64,000 bases of DNA, taken from NCBI GenBank assembly GCA_018296165.2, contig JACKQL020000011.1, forward strand, positions 248,001 through 312,000, in the 5' to 3' direction. The notes under the pieces are model-generated. The model was not told the origin of the DNA. It was given only the letters and a program-made list of their open reading frames with translations, and ran no database searches. The stretch is from Termitomyces sp. T153 (lineage: Eukaryota > Basidiomycota > Agaricomycetes > Agaricales > Lyophyllaceae). Each line of letters begins with the position of its first letter. Position 1 is the stretch's first letter. This document shows positions 33,959 to 45,449 of the stretch, piece after piece. Position numbers and translations under genes: made by a program.

Positions 33959-34288
33959 TGTTGTAATATCATATATATCACACCATAAGTGTGCCAGGGC
34001 CACCAGCCACTCACACTTGCTTTGTTCAATCGTCCATTGTCATGGCTAGAACATATATATACAGTATGGTACTGACAGCACCCTCAGTCAATTATATCAT
34101 AAACTGAGGGTGAGCTAGATCTATAGATCTATTTCTTATATTTAACTATGATAACTAATTATGTACCATAGACATAGACTAATTGTCTATGATTATTATA
34201 GATACAAATATAGTCAATTATATCATGAACTGAGGACATAGACTAATTGTCTGTGATTATTATAGGTTGTACAGTATAGATTCTAACA
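33959..34288 (+). repeat. 3' LTR, nested Copia
   Basis: The 330-bp partner of 28858-29179. It differs by TG/CA exchanges and a short GATCTATA duplication near 34120 that accounts for the extra 8 bp. It is followed by resumed outer-Gypsy RT sequence at 34289. Confidence 0.92.
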
Positions 34289-34511
34289 GGGAAACTCCAA
34301 GATTGAGAATAATAAGCAATCTGAGGGTAAGAAATGCCAACACATACAAAAAGTCATCACCATTACCAGACATGGATGGAATCCTATGATGGGCAGCCAG
34401 GGCTAAGTACCAATCAATGATTGATGGTCAGGATGCATACAAACAGATTTGCATCAAGCCCAAACATGTAGATAGGACCACCATGACAACTCCTGATGGT
34501 ACTATAGTTAG
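34289..34511 (+). pseudogene. Outer Gypsy RT, middle fragment between two insertions
   Basis: This 223-bp island continues the RT that stopped at 28857. It includes RNANTYKKSSPLPDMDGI and SMIDGQDAYKQICIKPKH, corresponding to RT motif A (D in SMIDGQDAY), then TTMTTPDGTIVS. It ends with GTTAG, the left target-site duplication of the second Gypsy, and RT resumes at 41034. Confidence 0.85.
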
Positions 34512-35067
34512 TGTCAGGAAATGCCCCAGTCCCCCTTTGCTCTGTTCTCCCTCCTTATGGTTTTTCTTTATTCTTCTTTCACTTCCCTATCTGCTGGCTT
34601 CAGTTTTAACCATCAGGCTGCACTGATTCACTGTTCATAATTCCAACAAGTGCCGCTCCTTCCACATGGCCTCTTATCAGACCCCTGGATTGTTTCATGT
34701 ATTCTGGGCCTACCACTCATTGTAGGCCTCCCATCTTCAGACCACAGGTACTTCTGACCAAGGGCTATCTTTTACTTATATTGGTATGTAGTTGCATGCA
34801 GAGAGTCCAGAGATTGAGGCCATTTACAATGGATTTCTACTTTTGATTGGACTCTGGATTTGGTTGTTGTTGGGTGTTGTTTTCAGAAGCTCTAGAGTAA
34901 ATTTTCCAAACACTGGCTTTGGGGATCCTTAGACTTGTTTTCTTTGGATCTCTCTCTGCCAGATGAGTAGCTAGAACTCTAGAACTTCTTGTAGATACTG
35001 AATAAACTTTGGATCTCCCTCTGCCAGTTGTGTGACTGAGCCACAGTCTTCAGAGGTTGCCCTTACA
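34512..35067 (+). repeat. 5' LTR, second Gypsy
   Basis: A 556-bp LTR, aligned fully with 40466-41033. It contains CTGAATAAACTTTGGATCTCCC near 34997 as a possible polyadenylation region. Confidence 0.92.
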
Positions 35068-35252
35068 GCAGAACAAGTCTCTAGATTTGGTCTGGGAGCC
35101 CCCTTTTTGGTTACTCAAGCTTCTACTTGGTTTCTCAAAAGATCTCTTTCCCACCAGTGTCTTAGTGCCCCTGGGCTCTTCCTATGACCTAGCTAACTCC
35201 TCCAGCACCTCCCCCTGATGCTTCAAGCCCCCAGGACAATGCCTGGAGTTGT

Positions 35253-36480
35253 TTGCTGTCCCTGGAGATACAGGTTCAACTTACTCAAGTATCCCTTACT
35301 TCCCATATGGCTGAACTCACTGGACTCCATCAAACTACTGAAGCAATATCTCTTTTTCTCCAAGCCCTTCTAGAATGTCTTCCCCTTGCTCCTACTACAC
35401 CTCCTATGCCCCCAGCAGATGCAGAACAGTTTGTGTCTGCACCTAGCTCAGGCTTCCTAGCTCCAGCTGCTACAGAATGGTTTGCATCTGCATCTGGCTT
35501 AGGCCCTTCAGCTTCTTATCCTAAACTCCCTTGTTCTGTACTTCCTGATGTATATGATGGAGATCTTAAGGCTGAAGAATGCTTCCTCCAGTCCTGTATC
35601 ACCTATATCCAGCTGAGTGGTGAAGCCTTTACCTCAGAGGCCTTAAAAATTGCCTGAGTTCTCTCTTATATAAAGGCTGGTCAAGCCTCAACCTATGCAC
35701 TGCACATCTTTTGATGCCCAGGAGGAGTTGAGAGTTTCTCTGGCTGGATGGAGTTTAAGAAGGAGTTCTGAGCAGAGTTCTTTCCCCTTGACTCCACCAA
35801 AACCACAGCTCTTTTCCTTTAAAACCAAACTCAGTACAGCCAAGAAAAGTGGTTCCTTGATGAGTATATTGACTCCTTTTGTGCTTTAGTTGAACAGGCT
35901 GGATATCTGGATGGTCTTCAGCTCTGCCTCACTTTTTGGGAAGGACTTCACCCCTCTCTCATGGACTGTATTGATAACATGGTGGAGGGGTGCCCAGATG
36001 ATGAACACATAAACACCTAGTACAAGGTGGCATGTGAGCAGTGGCAGCTGATGGAACTCAAACATGAGCTGCGATGCATGCAGCATCCTCTAGTTACCTT
36101 TTGCTCTATGATAGCCTCTTGAGTGGGTGCAAATCCTTCCATTTCCTCTCAGATTGCTCCGTTCCATGCTCTTCCTGTCGCTCCTCCACATCCTCTATTC
36201 CAGGGAGTTCTGATAGATGTTGATGCTTCCTGCCAGTGCTTCTCCACTCCTTTGTTGTATCAACGCTGCAGAAAGGCTGGCCACTTTGCCCGTTATTGTC
36301 CTCAAGAGTTAGAAGTGCATTACCTGTCTTTATTGGAGCAAGAGGAGCTGCTTGCCCAACTCCTCACAGCCTGCAATGCAGCAGGAGCTCCCTCTTCTGA
36401 TGCACTCACAACTGTTCCTTCCACTGAGATTGTTGGCAAGTTGAAGGTCACATCCATAGAGCCTGAGGAGGATTTTTGAA
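35253..36480 (+). pseudogene. Second Gypsy gag, degenerate
   Basis: The N-terminal block 35253-35657 is Pro/Ala-rich with LPCSVLPDVYDGD preceding the capsid-like helices. Several stops interrupt 35650-36120. The C-terminal open block (36123-36479) holds a zinc knuckle, QRCRKAGHFARYCP, in which the first Cys of the usual C-x2-C is replaced by Tyr (YQRC). Confidence 0.8.
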
Positions 36481-39400
36481 GAGGCAGCAGATGACCTGTA
36501 TGCCCCTGTTGCCTAGCACTAATCATTTCACTCCTGTGTCCATAGAATCAAATATATCTATTGCTGCTATTGATACTATGCCCAAAATAATAAGCCCCCC
36601 CTCAGACATTCAAAACCCACCTCCAGCTAAAGTCTCAGCTGGAAATATGCCTCTTAGCCCACACCCCTGGATTCCTGCCTGGGAATGTCATCTCCTTCAT
36701 TGCTACATTGTTGCTTCCACTCCTTCTGCCAACTCCTTAAAGCTACATGTAGAAATCAAGACAATTGATACCCAACAGGTCCAGAGCATTGTAGCCCTGC
36801 TTGACAGTAAAGCAATGGGCCTTTTCCTCAATGCAGACTATGTGCAACAACACCATCTCACCACACACCCCCTCTCTTGTCCAATCCCTGTATACAATGT
36901 AGATGGCACACTTAATGAAGCTGGCTCTATTTGCTCAGTAGTGGACCTGGTGCTTTGCTACCAGGACCACTCAGAATGTGCTGCTTTTGCTGTCACTAAT
37001 TTGGGGAAGCAAGATATGATCTTAGGGTTTACCTGGTTACATGAATATAACCCTGAGATTGATTGGACTAAGGGCAAGATGAAGATGAGCCATTGTCCCC
37101 ATTATTGTCTAACCTGTGCAGAGGAGGCTCAAAAGGAGCACAGAGTAAAAGTCTGGGAGCACACTGCCATGTGTGCTTGTTGTGCAGGGCATTTTTCTTT
37201 TGCTGATCTTGATCTCCTGAATCCCCCCCCCTCTGGCATTCCCTCATAGATAGGCCCTCTACAAGGATGTCTAAGGTGCTAGGTGTGAACCCCAGGAGGA
37301 AGATGGATGTGAAGGGGACTTTGCTAGTGCTTGTGACCCAGAGTCTCCAGATGAGACCATTGAGGTAGGTGATAGGATTTATGCCATGACACTTTGCCCT
37401 CCTCCTACAATAGCAGAAATTAGGGCTAGCCAGACAACCTCTCAGCAATTAGCTGAAGCATTTGCAGCAAATTTCTAGTCCAAACTCTCTTGCAGCATAG
37501 TTCTGCATCATCTACATGACTTCAAGAATGTATTTTCCAAGGCATCATTTGATTCACTCCCAGAGCATAAGCAATGGAATCATGCAATTGAGCTGATACT
37601 AGATGCCAAACCCTCCGGTTGCAAAGTCTATCCACTTGCATCCTATAAGCAGGATGAACTGAATGCATCCCTGCAGAAGAACCTTAGCTCTGGCAGAATA
37701 TGACCCTCTAAGTCTCTAATGGCCTCCCCAGTCTTTTTTATTAAGAAGAAAGATGGGTCTCTTTATCTGGTTCAGGATTATCAAGTCCTGAATGTAATGA
37801 TGGTAAAGAACTACTATCCCCTACCACTCATCTCAGAACTTATCAACAACCTTCAAAGTGCATGATATTTCACTAATTTGGATGTCTGCTGGGGCTACAA
37901 CAATGTGTGCATCAAGGAAGGAGACAAGTGGAAGGCAGCATTCAGAACTAATTGCAGACTCTTTGAATCTTTGGTAATGTTCTTTGGCCTCACAAACAGT
38001 CCAGCCACCTTCCAGACAATGATGAATGATATTTTCCATGATCTGATTGTGGAGGGTGTTGTTTGTATGTATCTTGACAACATCCTTATCTATACCAAGA
38101 CCCTAGAGAAACACTATCAGATCACATGCATTGTTTTAGAACACTTCTGCCAACACCAGCTCTATCTTAAGCCTGAGAAGTGTAAGTTTGAGCAGACTAA
38201 GGTCAAGTACCTCAGTCTGATCATTTCTCATGGAACCGCAGAGATGGATCCAGTTAAAGTAGCAGGTGTAGCGGAGTGGCCAGAGCCAAAGAATAAGAAA
38301 GAAGTACAGGCCTTCCTAGGCTTTGTTAACTTCTATTAGAGGTTTATCCAAGATTTCTCTACTATGCCTGCTCTCTTTTTGACCTCACTGTCAAGGACAT
38401 GGCATGGCAATGGAAGTCTGCACAGCAAGTTGCCTTTAATGCCCTCAAGCAAGCAGTGATCTCTAAGCCAGTTCTTGTATTCTCTAATAATAACTCCCCC
38501 TTTTGTGTTGAAGCAGATAGCTCCAACTTTGCTACAGGAGCTGTTCTTTCTCAGCAGTCCAAGGGGGATGGCAAGTAGCATCCTGTAGCCTTCTACTCCA
38601 AGAGCCTTAATGCAGTAGAATGGAATTATAAGATCCATGACAAGGAGATGCTGGCCATAATTTGGTCCTTTGAAGAATAGCAGCATTTTCTTGAGAGTGC
38701 ATAGCATAAGTTTGAAGTCTGGACAGATCACAAGAACCTAGAGTACTTCCATACAGCAAAGAAGCTTAATCAATGCCAAGCTCAATAGTCCTTGTATCTG
38801 GCTAACTTTGACTTCTTGCTGCACCACAAACCTAGATGGAGCATGGGTAAGCCAGATGCATTATCTAGGTGAGCTGATCATGACATGGAGCAGGTGATAA
38901 TGACAATATCATCCTTCTCAAGCCCAAGCTCTTTGCCATTTGTGCTCTAGAAGGGATTGTGGCCCAAGGAGATGAGGCAAACATCCTCAAGGACATCTGG
39001 CAAAGAAATTGAGAGGGCATGCAAGAGAATGCAGTAGCCCAGGCTGCTCAGGCCTTGCAAGTGCAACAAGCCAGTGGGGTTAAGTCAGTACATGCTAATG
39101 AGTGGGGTCTCCAGGCAGAGCTTCTGACCTTCAGAGGACACATTTATATGCCCAACATTCCTGAACTTTGCCAGCGCATTCTAAAACAACATCATGACTC
39201 TTGGGTAGCTGGACATCCTGGAAGGTGGAAGATGCTGGAGCTTGTATCCTGGAACTATTAGTGGCCACAGATCTCCCAATATGTAGGCACCTACACTAGC
39301 ACCTGTGATCTTTGTCTTTGCACCAAGCCTTGCTGCCAAGTGCCTATGGACCAGCTCCACCCACTCCCTATTCCAGCTGCTTGCTGGAGTATTGTATTAG

Positions 39401-40440
39401 TGGATTTTCATTATGGAACTCCCAGATGCTCATGGATACAATGCAGTGATGGTAGTTGTGGACCTCTATGGTAAATGAGCCCATTTCATCCCTACTCACA
39501 CAACATGCTCTGCCTTGTGAGCAGCTAGTCTGTATCAGAAGAATGTCTGGAAGCTCCATGGTCTGTCAGATGAGTACATCTCTAATTGAGGCCCCCAGTT
39601 TGTGGCAGAATTTACTTGGGAACTGTATCACCTGCTTGGAGTGAAGCTCCATACCTCCACTGCCTACAATCCCCAGTCAGATGGACAGATGGAACATGTA
39701 AATCAGGGACTGGAACAGTATCTCCACCTCTTTTGTAATGAGAAGGAGGATGATTGGGATGAGCTCCTGCCAGATGCTGAGTTCTAGTACAAAAACCATG
39801 TCCACTCTTCTATGCAGATGACTCCATTCTTTCTGGACACTGGCAGACACTTCTGCATGGGATTTGAATCTTGGGCACACCTCTCTGAGAATGACTCTGT
39901 AAATAAGTTTGTGGACACAATGAAGAAGGTGCAGGAGGAGGCCAAGGCTGCATTAGCAAAGGCCAAGGACAACATGGTATGCTACTATGACTGTCACCAG
40001 ACACCAGCCCTGATTTATAAGCCAGGAGACCATATGTACTTGGATAGCTTGAATATTAAGACAACAAGACTATCTCAAAAGCTGTTACATTGTCATCTTG
40101 GCCTCTTCATGGTGGAGAAGAAAGTGGGACCTTAGCACCAATCCCTGGCTGCTGCCCTAAGCCACTCCCCCACTAGTTCTGGTTGACAATAAGAAGAAGT
40201 ATGAAGTAGAGGAAATTTTGGATAGCAGGATATAACAAGAGAAGTTGCAGTTCAAGGTGAAATAGAAGGAATATGGCATTGAGGACATCTCTTGGGAGCT
40301 GCAGACTAATGTACATGCACTGACCCTGGTCCAGGACTTCTACCAAAGGCATCCAAATGCCTCAAAGGCCATTCAAGGCATCTATTCTATTTCAGCAGTG
40401 GACCAGGCAATTCATGACTTCTTCTACCCAGTACATTGAG
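36476..40440 (+). pseudogene. Second Gypsy pol: protease, RT, RNase H, integrase, all interrupted
   Basis: A retropepsin-like region spans 36740-37090 (VALLDSKAMGLFLN replaces the usual LxDSGA). It is followed by RT around 37540-38340 with VMFFGLTNSPATFQ. The catalytic motif reads YLDN instead of YxDD (AAC codon 38079-38081). RNase H runs 38360-38880 and the integrase 39019-39790, with HHDSWVAGHPGRWKM (zinc-binding region), SDEYISN (second Asp region) and TAYNPQSDGQMEHVNQ (Glu region). Its C-terminal part extends to 40130. Stops (mostly TAG or TGA) occur throughout. Confidence 0.87.
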
Positions 40441-40465
40441 ATGCCACATGCTAGAGGGGAGGTGA

Positions 40466-41033
40466 TGTCAGGGGATGTCCCAGTCCCCCTTTGCTCTGTT
40501 CTCCCTCCTTATGGTTTTTCTTTATTCTCCTTTTACTTCCCTATCTGCTGGCTCTAGTTATAATTATCAGGCTGCACCAGTTCTCTGTCCATAATTCCAA
40601 CAAGTGCCGCTCCTTCCACATGGCCTCATACCAGACTTCTGGATTGTTTCATGTATTCTGGGCCTACTACTGATTGTAGGCCTCCCATCTTCAGACCACA
40701 GGTACTTCTGACCAAGGGCTATCTTTTGGTTATATTGGTATGTAGTCACATGCATAGTCACATGCAGAGAGTCCAGAAATTGAGGCCATTTACAATGAAT
40801 TTCCACTTTTGATCAGACTTCAGATTTGGTTGTTATTGGGTGTTGTTTTCAGAAGCTCTAGAGTAAATTTTCTGAACACTGGCATTGGGGATCCTTAGAC
40901 TTGTTCTCTTTGGATCTCCCTCTACCAGGTGAGTAGCTAGAACTCTAGAACTTCTTATAGATACTGAATAAACTTTGGATCTCCCTCTGCCAGTTGTGTG
41001 ACTGAGCCACAGCCTCCAGAGGTTGCCCTTACA
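40466..41033 (+). repeat. 3' LTR, second Gypsy
   Basis: The 568-bp partner of 34512-35067. The length difference comes from a duplicated GTCACATGCA(T/G)A unit near 40748. It ends CCCTTACA at 41033, followed by the ATTAG target-site duplication and resumed outer-Gypsy RT. Confidence 0.92.
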
Positions 41034-44000
41034 ATTAGCCATGTGATATAGCAGGGTGATTGTAACACACCTGCTACATACCAAGCATTGATGAACTATC
41101 TTTTTGTGGCTTACCTTGGGAAGTTCATGGATGTCTATCTTGATGATATCATTGTATATTCTAACACACTAGAGGAGCATGTAGATTATGTCAAGATAGT
41201 ATTAGATATTTTAAAAAGGGAAAAACTGTACCTTAGTAAGTGTAAGTTGAACTTTTTCTGCAGAGAAATGAAAATCTTGGGCCAGATTGTTGATGATGAG
41301 GGGATTCATATGGACCCTGATAAAGTAGATGCATTAGTCAGATGGAAGGTCCCAACCAACTAAGACTTACTATGTGGGTTTCTTGGGGCAGCTGGATATC
41401 TGGCAGATGACATTGATCAGGTGAGGGTACCTATGGGAATCCTCCACATGCTGACAGGGGATACAGTACTCTACTAGTGGGAGTTTATTCATCAGTGGGC
41501 ATTTGAAGATGTAAAAAATTTGGAGTTGGCATGCTGTGATCACCACTGTAAGCCATTAGTGTATGGCCTGGATGCACCACCTGTCAATATAGTAATGAAT
41601 GACTGTGTCACAGGCATTATGGGGGTAATCAGTCAGGGAGAAAACTGGCAAGAGGCTAACATAGCTGCTTTTTTCTCCACAAAGCTCAATGTGGCCCAGA
41701 AAAACTATTCTGTTCACAAAATAGAAATGTTGGCAGGTGTTGCGACTATGTTACACCACTGGAATCTACTGCAAGGAGTAAGATTTACATAGTACATGGA
41801 CCATAAGGGGCTGATCCATTTAATGGACCAGAAGAATCTTTTGGGGTGTCAGGCACACTGGATTGAGAAGGTGTTAGAGTTTGACTTTGACATAGTATAC
41901 ATGCTAAATACTGAGAATATTCTCTCAGATGCACTGTCAAGACTGTACTCAAACAATCAGACAGGCACAGTGAGAGCACATAGTGAGTACACATACTTTG
42001 ATGTGGTAGACAATGATAAATGGGCCATCCAGCTCATTACAATACCTGTCCTTGTTGGTTTGGAGAGTGAGAATGCATGTGTTTTGACAGTGGGTGAGGA
42101 CCTGGAAGCAAGCACAGATGAACCTGTAAAAGAGAAGCAGGCATACCATCAAAAATAGGTGGAACCAGCTGAATCAGAGAGGGCAGAGACTGCAAAAGAA
42201 TTTGCAGCCAGAGTTGCACCAGATTTTGTTCTCCAGGGCCCACATGAATGAAACAAAGGGGGGGAAGAAGGGCTACCCTCCTCAGAGCCAGAGGAAAATG
42301 TGGACAATAACAACAAAAACAGGAAATTGACAATTAAGTTACCTAGGAGAAAGAAGCAGAACTTACCTAAGGACATTGCAACTCAGCCAAAAGTCCACAT
42401 TGACCCTGTTGAATTGTGTCCTGATGAGGATCTAGCAAATAGATCTCAACAATTACAGGAGGAGTAGGTGGAACTCACACCATTAATGTTGGAAGAATTG
42501 CTGAGCCTGGGTAAAGACCCAATAGACTTAGTGGCAGCAGTAAAAGGTCAATACCAAGAAGATAAGTTGTTTGTAGACATAATAGAAAACTCTTGAGCAC
42601 ACAAGAATTACAAAGTAACAGAAGACAACCTAGTCTTTCTGAAGTTGGAGGGAAAGAAACTGTTGTGCATCCCAGAAATAATTGTTTGAGGATGCAGTAT
42701 CTGGGAAATTGTTATAGCTGAGGCACACTCATTGCTGGCACACCTAGGGCCACAAAAAACATTCTTGTACCTCCACAATCAGGTCTGGTGGAAGTCAATG
42801 ACATGTGACATTCAAGAATACTGCAACACCTGCTCCACATATTGCCAGAACAAACCATCAAATCAGAAACTATTTGGGCTTCTGAAACCTCTGAAGGTGC
42901 CCATGCTCCCATGCAAAGTAATTGGTATAGACTTTGTAAGACCATTGCCAGAATCAAAGGACAGGAACAGGACATACAATTCTATTACTGTGATTATAGA
43001 CCTACTAACTGCCATGGTACATGTGGTACCTAGTTGAATAAACTACACTGCTTGACAGGTTGCTGAGCTTATCTTTGATGAGGTCTACAAGTACCATGGA
43101 CTGCTAAGAGCTATTGTCAGTGACCATGACTCATACTTTACTAGCACATTTTGGTCTCATCTACATGACCTAATTGTGACTCAACTTAGAATGTCATCAG
43201 TATATCATCCCTAATTAGACAGCTCAACTGAGTGTGCAAATAAAACTATTGTACAAATGATAAGACAATGCGTTGAGGATTGACTAAAAGACTGGGTGGC
43301 TAAAATACTAGCAATCAAATTTGCCATCAACTCAGCACAATCAGAGACCATGAGCTACTTGCCTTTCTTCCTCAACTCTAGAAGGATGCCAAGACCAATG
43401 ATCTGGAACAATGCTCAGGCAGATGAGTTCTCTGGTATTAGGGTTTTCACACAACAGCTCAAAGTTGCCTTAATAGCTGCCCATGACTGTATTCTGGGTG
43501 CATGTATTAAACAAACCAGAAATGCCAATTGCCATAGACAACCAACTCCCTTTGCAATGGGAGATATGGTATATATATCTACCAAGAACTTCACTTACTA
43601 CAAGGGGTTTCCACATAAGCTAATCCCCAAGTATGAGGGACTATATCAGATTACAGAAGACTTTTGTAACAACTCATTCTAAGTAGTGATATCCAAAAAT
43701 ATGAAACAACAAGAAATCCATGACATATTCCATTCAGCTTTACTATGCATCCATAAGCTGAACAACAATTGATTGTTCCTGGGCTGACTGGACAAACAAA
43801 TCATAGAGCCTGAGCTGAATGAGTGGGCTGCTGAGTACATTGTGGTGCACCATGGGGCTTGGACTAAAGCTATGTTTGAGGTGCTGTGGAAGGCTGAAGA
43901 CTGGTCATGGATGACCTATGAGCAGGTCAAGGAACTGAACCTGATCAAGTCTTACCTCAAATTATTGGAGTACAAAAAAATTGAAGAATTGATCAATATC

Positions 44001-44090
44001 AGGACAGGTAAGCCTCCCCTCAATGACCCACAAATTATTTTGGGACAGGTAAATTTTCAAATGTATATAGGAGCTGGCCAGATTTGAGAA
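41034..44090 (+). pseudogene. Outer Gypsy pol remainder: RT, RNase H, integrase, chromodomain-like end
   Basis: The RT palm resumes in the motif B/C region, with FMDVYLDDIIVYSNTLEEH (catalytic YLDD intact at about 41129) and CLSK-type thumb sequence. RNase H follows (41520-41960, VNIVMNDCVTGIMGV, HWNLLQGVRF, LSDALSRLY). The integrase includes a zinc-binding HLGPQKTFLYLHNQVWW...C..C region (about 42730-42850) and a core with IGIDFVRPLPESK (first Asp, 42920) and SDHDSYFTSTFW (second Asp, 43120). The third-acid region is STECANKTI at about 43228. At 43840-44090 a chromodomain-like stretch (FEVLWKAEDWSWMTYEQV) closes pol. Stops are frequent. Confidence 0.85.
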
Positions 44091-45223
44091 GCTATACAGC
44101 CCTTGACCACCACTGGGCTACCTATCTCCACTCCCACTCTATGTGTCTTGGCCATCACTTTACATCTCTTGTGCCATTCACCTCTCATGAGCCATCCCAA
44201 TCTCTACAAAAACCAAGGCACACCTAGCAAGGGACTGACAAGACCACAAGTCCACCCATACCTTGCTGTTGACTCTACCACAGGTCTGGTGACCCTGCAT
44301 GACCCCCAGAATCCAAGCTGCAGGATTGTACTCCACTCCTACTAGATCCAGCTATATCTGGACTTTGACTTAGAAGTGCAACAGACCCATGAGAATCCCC
44401 ACAGTGCCATGCCTATTGGCTACCCAATATTCTCAGAAATTCTAAATCTGGCAGACCTAGAAACCAAATGCCCCTACTGACTCTCTCAGCTCAATCACCA
44501 AACTCACACCTGGTCTTGAGTAAACAGACCCTTTCCCAATGGGTACCTCCCCAGCACCTTCATGGATCCCCATCTCAACCTACTAGTGACCCTGGGCTTC
44601 ATCTCAAAACAGGGTGATATGGACAAATAGACTATCAAAGATGCTGTTTGGGCCTGGCGTGCTCCCTCTGGACCACTCATGTAGTGCACCAAATAGTATC
44701 ATGCCCAGTGCACTTACCCTTACTCTGTATTGTCCAACAAGTCAGGCAATTCAACTAGGTTTTATTTAAAACTTTGTAACAACTATTCTGCTTTGCCAGC
44801 CCCAGTTGGTAGTTCCTCAGCCACAGCTTCTTCTTCCACCCCTTGTAACATCCACACTAGTTTGGGTTCCCCTTCTCCTGTCCCAGTCAGTTTGGTAACA
44901 TTGTCTGCATGATTGTCTTGTGCCACTGCAGTTACTTTGAGCAGCCTCATCATTAAAGAGAAGGACCCAAAGGACAAGGGAAAAGGAAAAGCCACAGAAG
45001 AGGAGGAGATGGAGATCAACACAGCTAATATTCCCCTTCCTGAGGATGACTTTATAGACAAGGAACTCAAGAACCTTCTTAAGTCTCCCAAGGATTCTGC
45101 TAGAAAGGCTGACTAATCTTTCAGTGTCACCCATATTCCATCTCCACTCATTTCCATTTGTTGTCACTACTCTTGTAACTTTTCTTGTCAAAAGCTGTAT
45201 TATCATCTGACTTGGAGGGCAAA
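44091..45223 (+). other. Outer Gypsy 3' extension, remnant coding
   Basis: About 1.1 kb between the chromodomain-like end and the 3' LTR. Open pieces (44103-44345; 44913-45116, ending LLKSPKDSARKAD) look like a Pro/Ser- and then Lys/Glu-rich tail. Similar 3' extensions are usual in this agaricomycete Gypsy group. I do not recognise a domain. Confidence 0.5.
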
Positions 45224-45449
45224 TGTAGCAGTACCATGACTACATCACCATTGCAATCTGCCATATCTAATCTTCCTTATTCAATTCAGTAAAATTTACT
45301 TATCATATTCCAAATCCCCCCATAGTATAAAAGGCTTCAGAATAGTTGTATTAAGTAGCTTCTTGCAAATATAGGACTTAGAACAGTTCTATCATAAGAC
45401 TCCACTCAGTGTGACCATACTCTGCTCTATTAGGCAGACTACCATTACA
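45224..45449 (+). repeat. 3' LTR, outer Gypsy
   Basis: The 226-bp partner of 24524-24749. It ends ACCATTACA, followed by ACTTC, which repeats the five bases before the 5' LTR exactly. Confidence 0.93.

Larger units (their letters stand above)
28858..34288 (+). mobile_element. Copia (Ty1) LTR retrotransposon nested in the outer Gypsy
   Basis: A 5.4-kb element with 322- and 330-bp LTRs (28858-29179, 33959-34288), TG...CA ends, and flanking pentamers GGGAG (before 28858) and GGGAA (after 34288). These form a target-site duplication matching at 4 of 5 positions. A primer-binding site GGTTATGGGCC follows the 5' LTR directly, complementary to an initiator-Met tRNA end or half as in many fungal Copia elements. 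GAGGAGGAG is the polypurine tract. The gag, integrase, RT and RNase H modules occur in Copia order but carry many stops. It lies in the same orientation as the host element and interrupts its reverse transcriptase. Confidence 0.93.
34512..41033 (+). mobile_element. Second Gypsy LTR retrotransposon nested in the outer Gypsy
   Basis: A 6.5-kb element with 556- and 568-bp LTRs (34512-35067, 40466-41033), both running TGTCAGG...CCCTTACA. Flanking pentamers GTTAG and ATTAG match at 4 of 5 positions and fit a target-site duplication. TAGAGGGGAGGTGA before 40466 is the polypurine tract. The interior has gag, retropepsin, RT, RNase H and integrase, all decayed. It belongs to a different Gypsy lineage from its host element (a more Ty3-like pol, with YLD-type RT and a distinct gag). 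It is inserted in the same orientation, only 223 bp from the Copia insertion. Confidence 0.93.
24524..45449 (+). mobile_element. Outer Gypsy LTR retrotransposon, complete but carrying two nested elements
   Basis: Matching 226-bp LTRs (24524-24749 and 45224-45449) are flanked by a perfect 5-bp target-site duplication, ACTTC (24519-24523 and 45450-45454). This proves that everything between is one insertion plus later nested insertions. Removing the Copia (28858-34288) and the second Gypsy (34512-41033) leaves ~9 kb with gag, protease, reverse transcriptase, RNase H, integrase and a chromodomain-like C-terminus, in Gypsy order. Every coding module has stops. The GGAGGGC run before 45224 acts as polypurine tract. 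CpG is almost absent, and the LTRs differ mostly where one has TG and the other CA. Confidence 0.93.

Noticed and set aside
24524..45449. Possibility that the ~21 kb block is a single giant element (Starship-like or similar)
   Set aside because: Three independent LTR pairs, their TSDs and in-phase resumption of the outer RT across both junctions show ordinary nested LTR retrotransposons. No tyrosine recombinase or cargo genes were seen.
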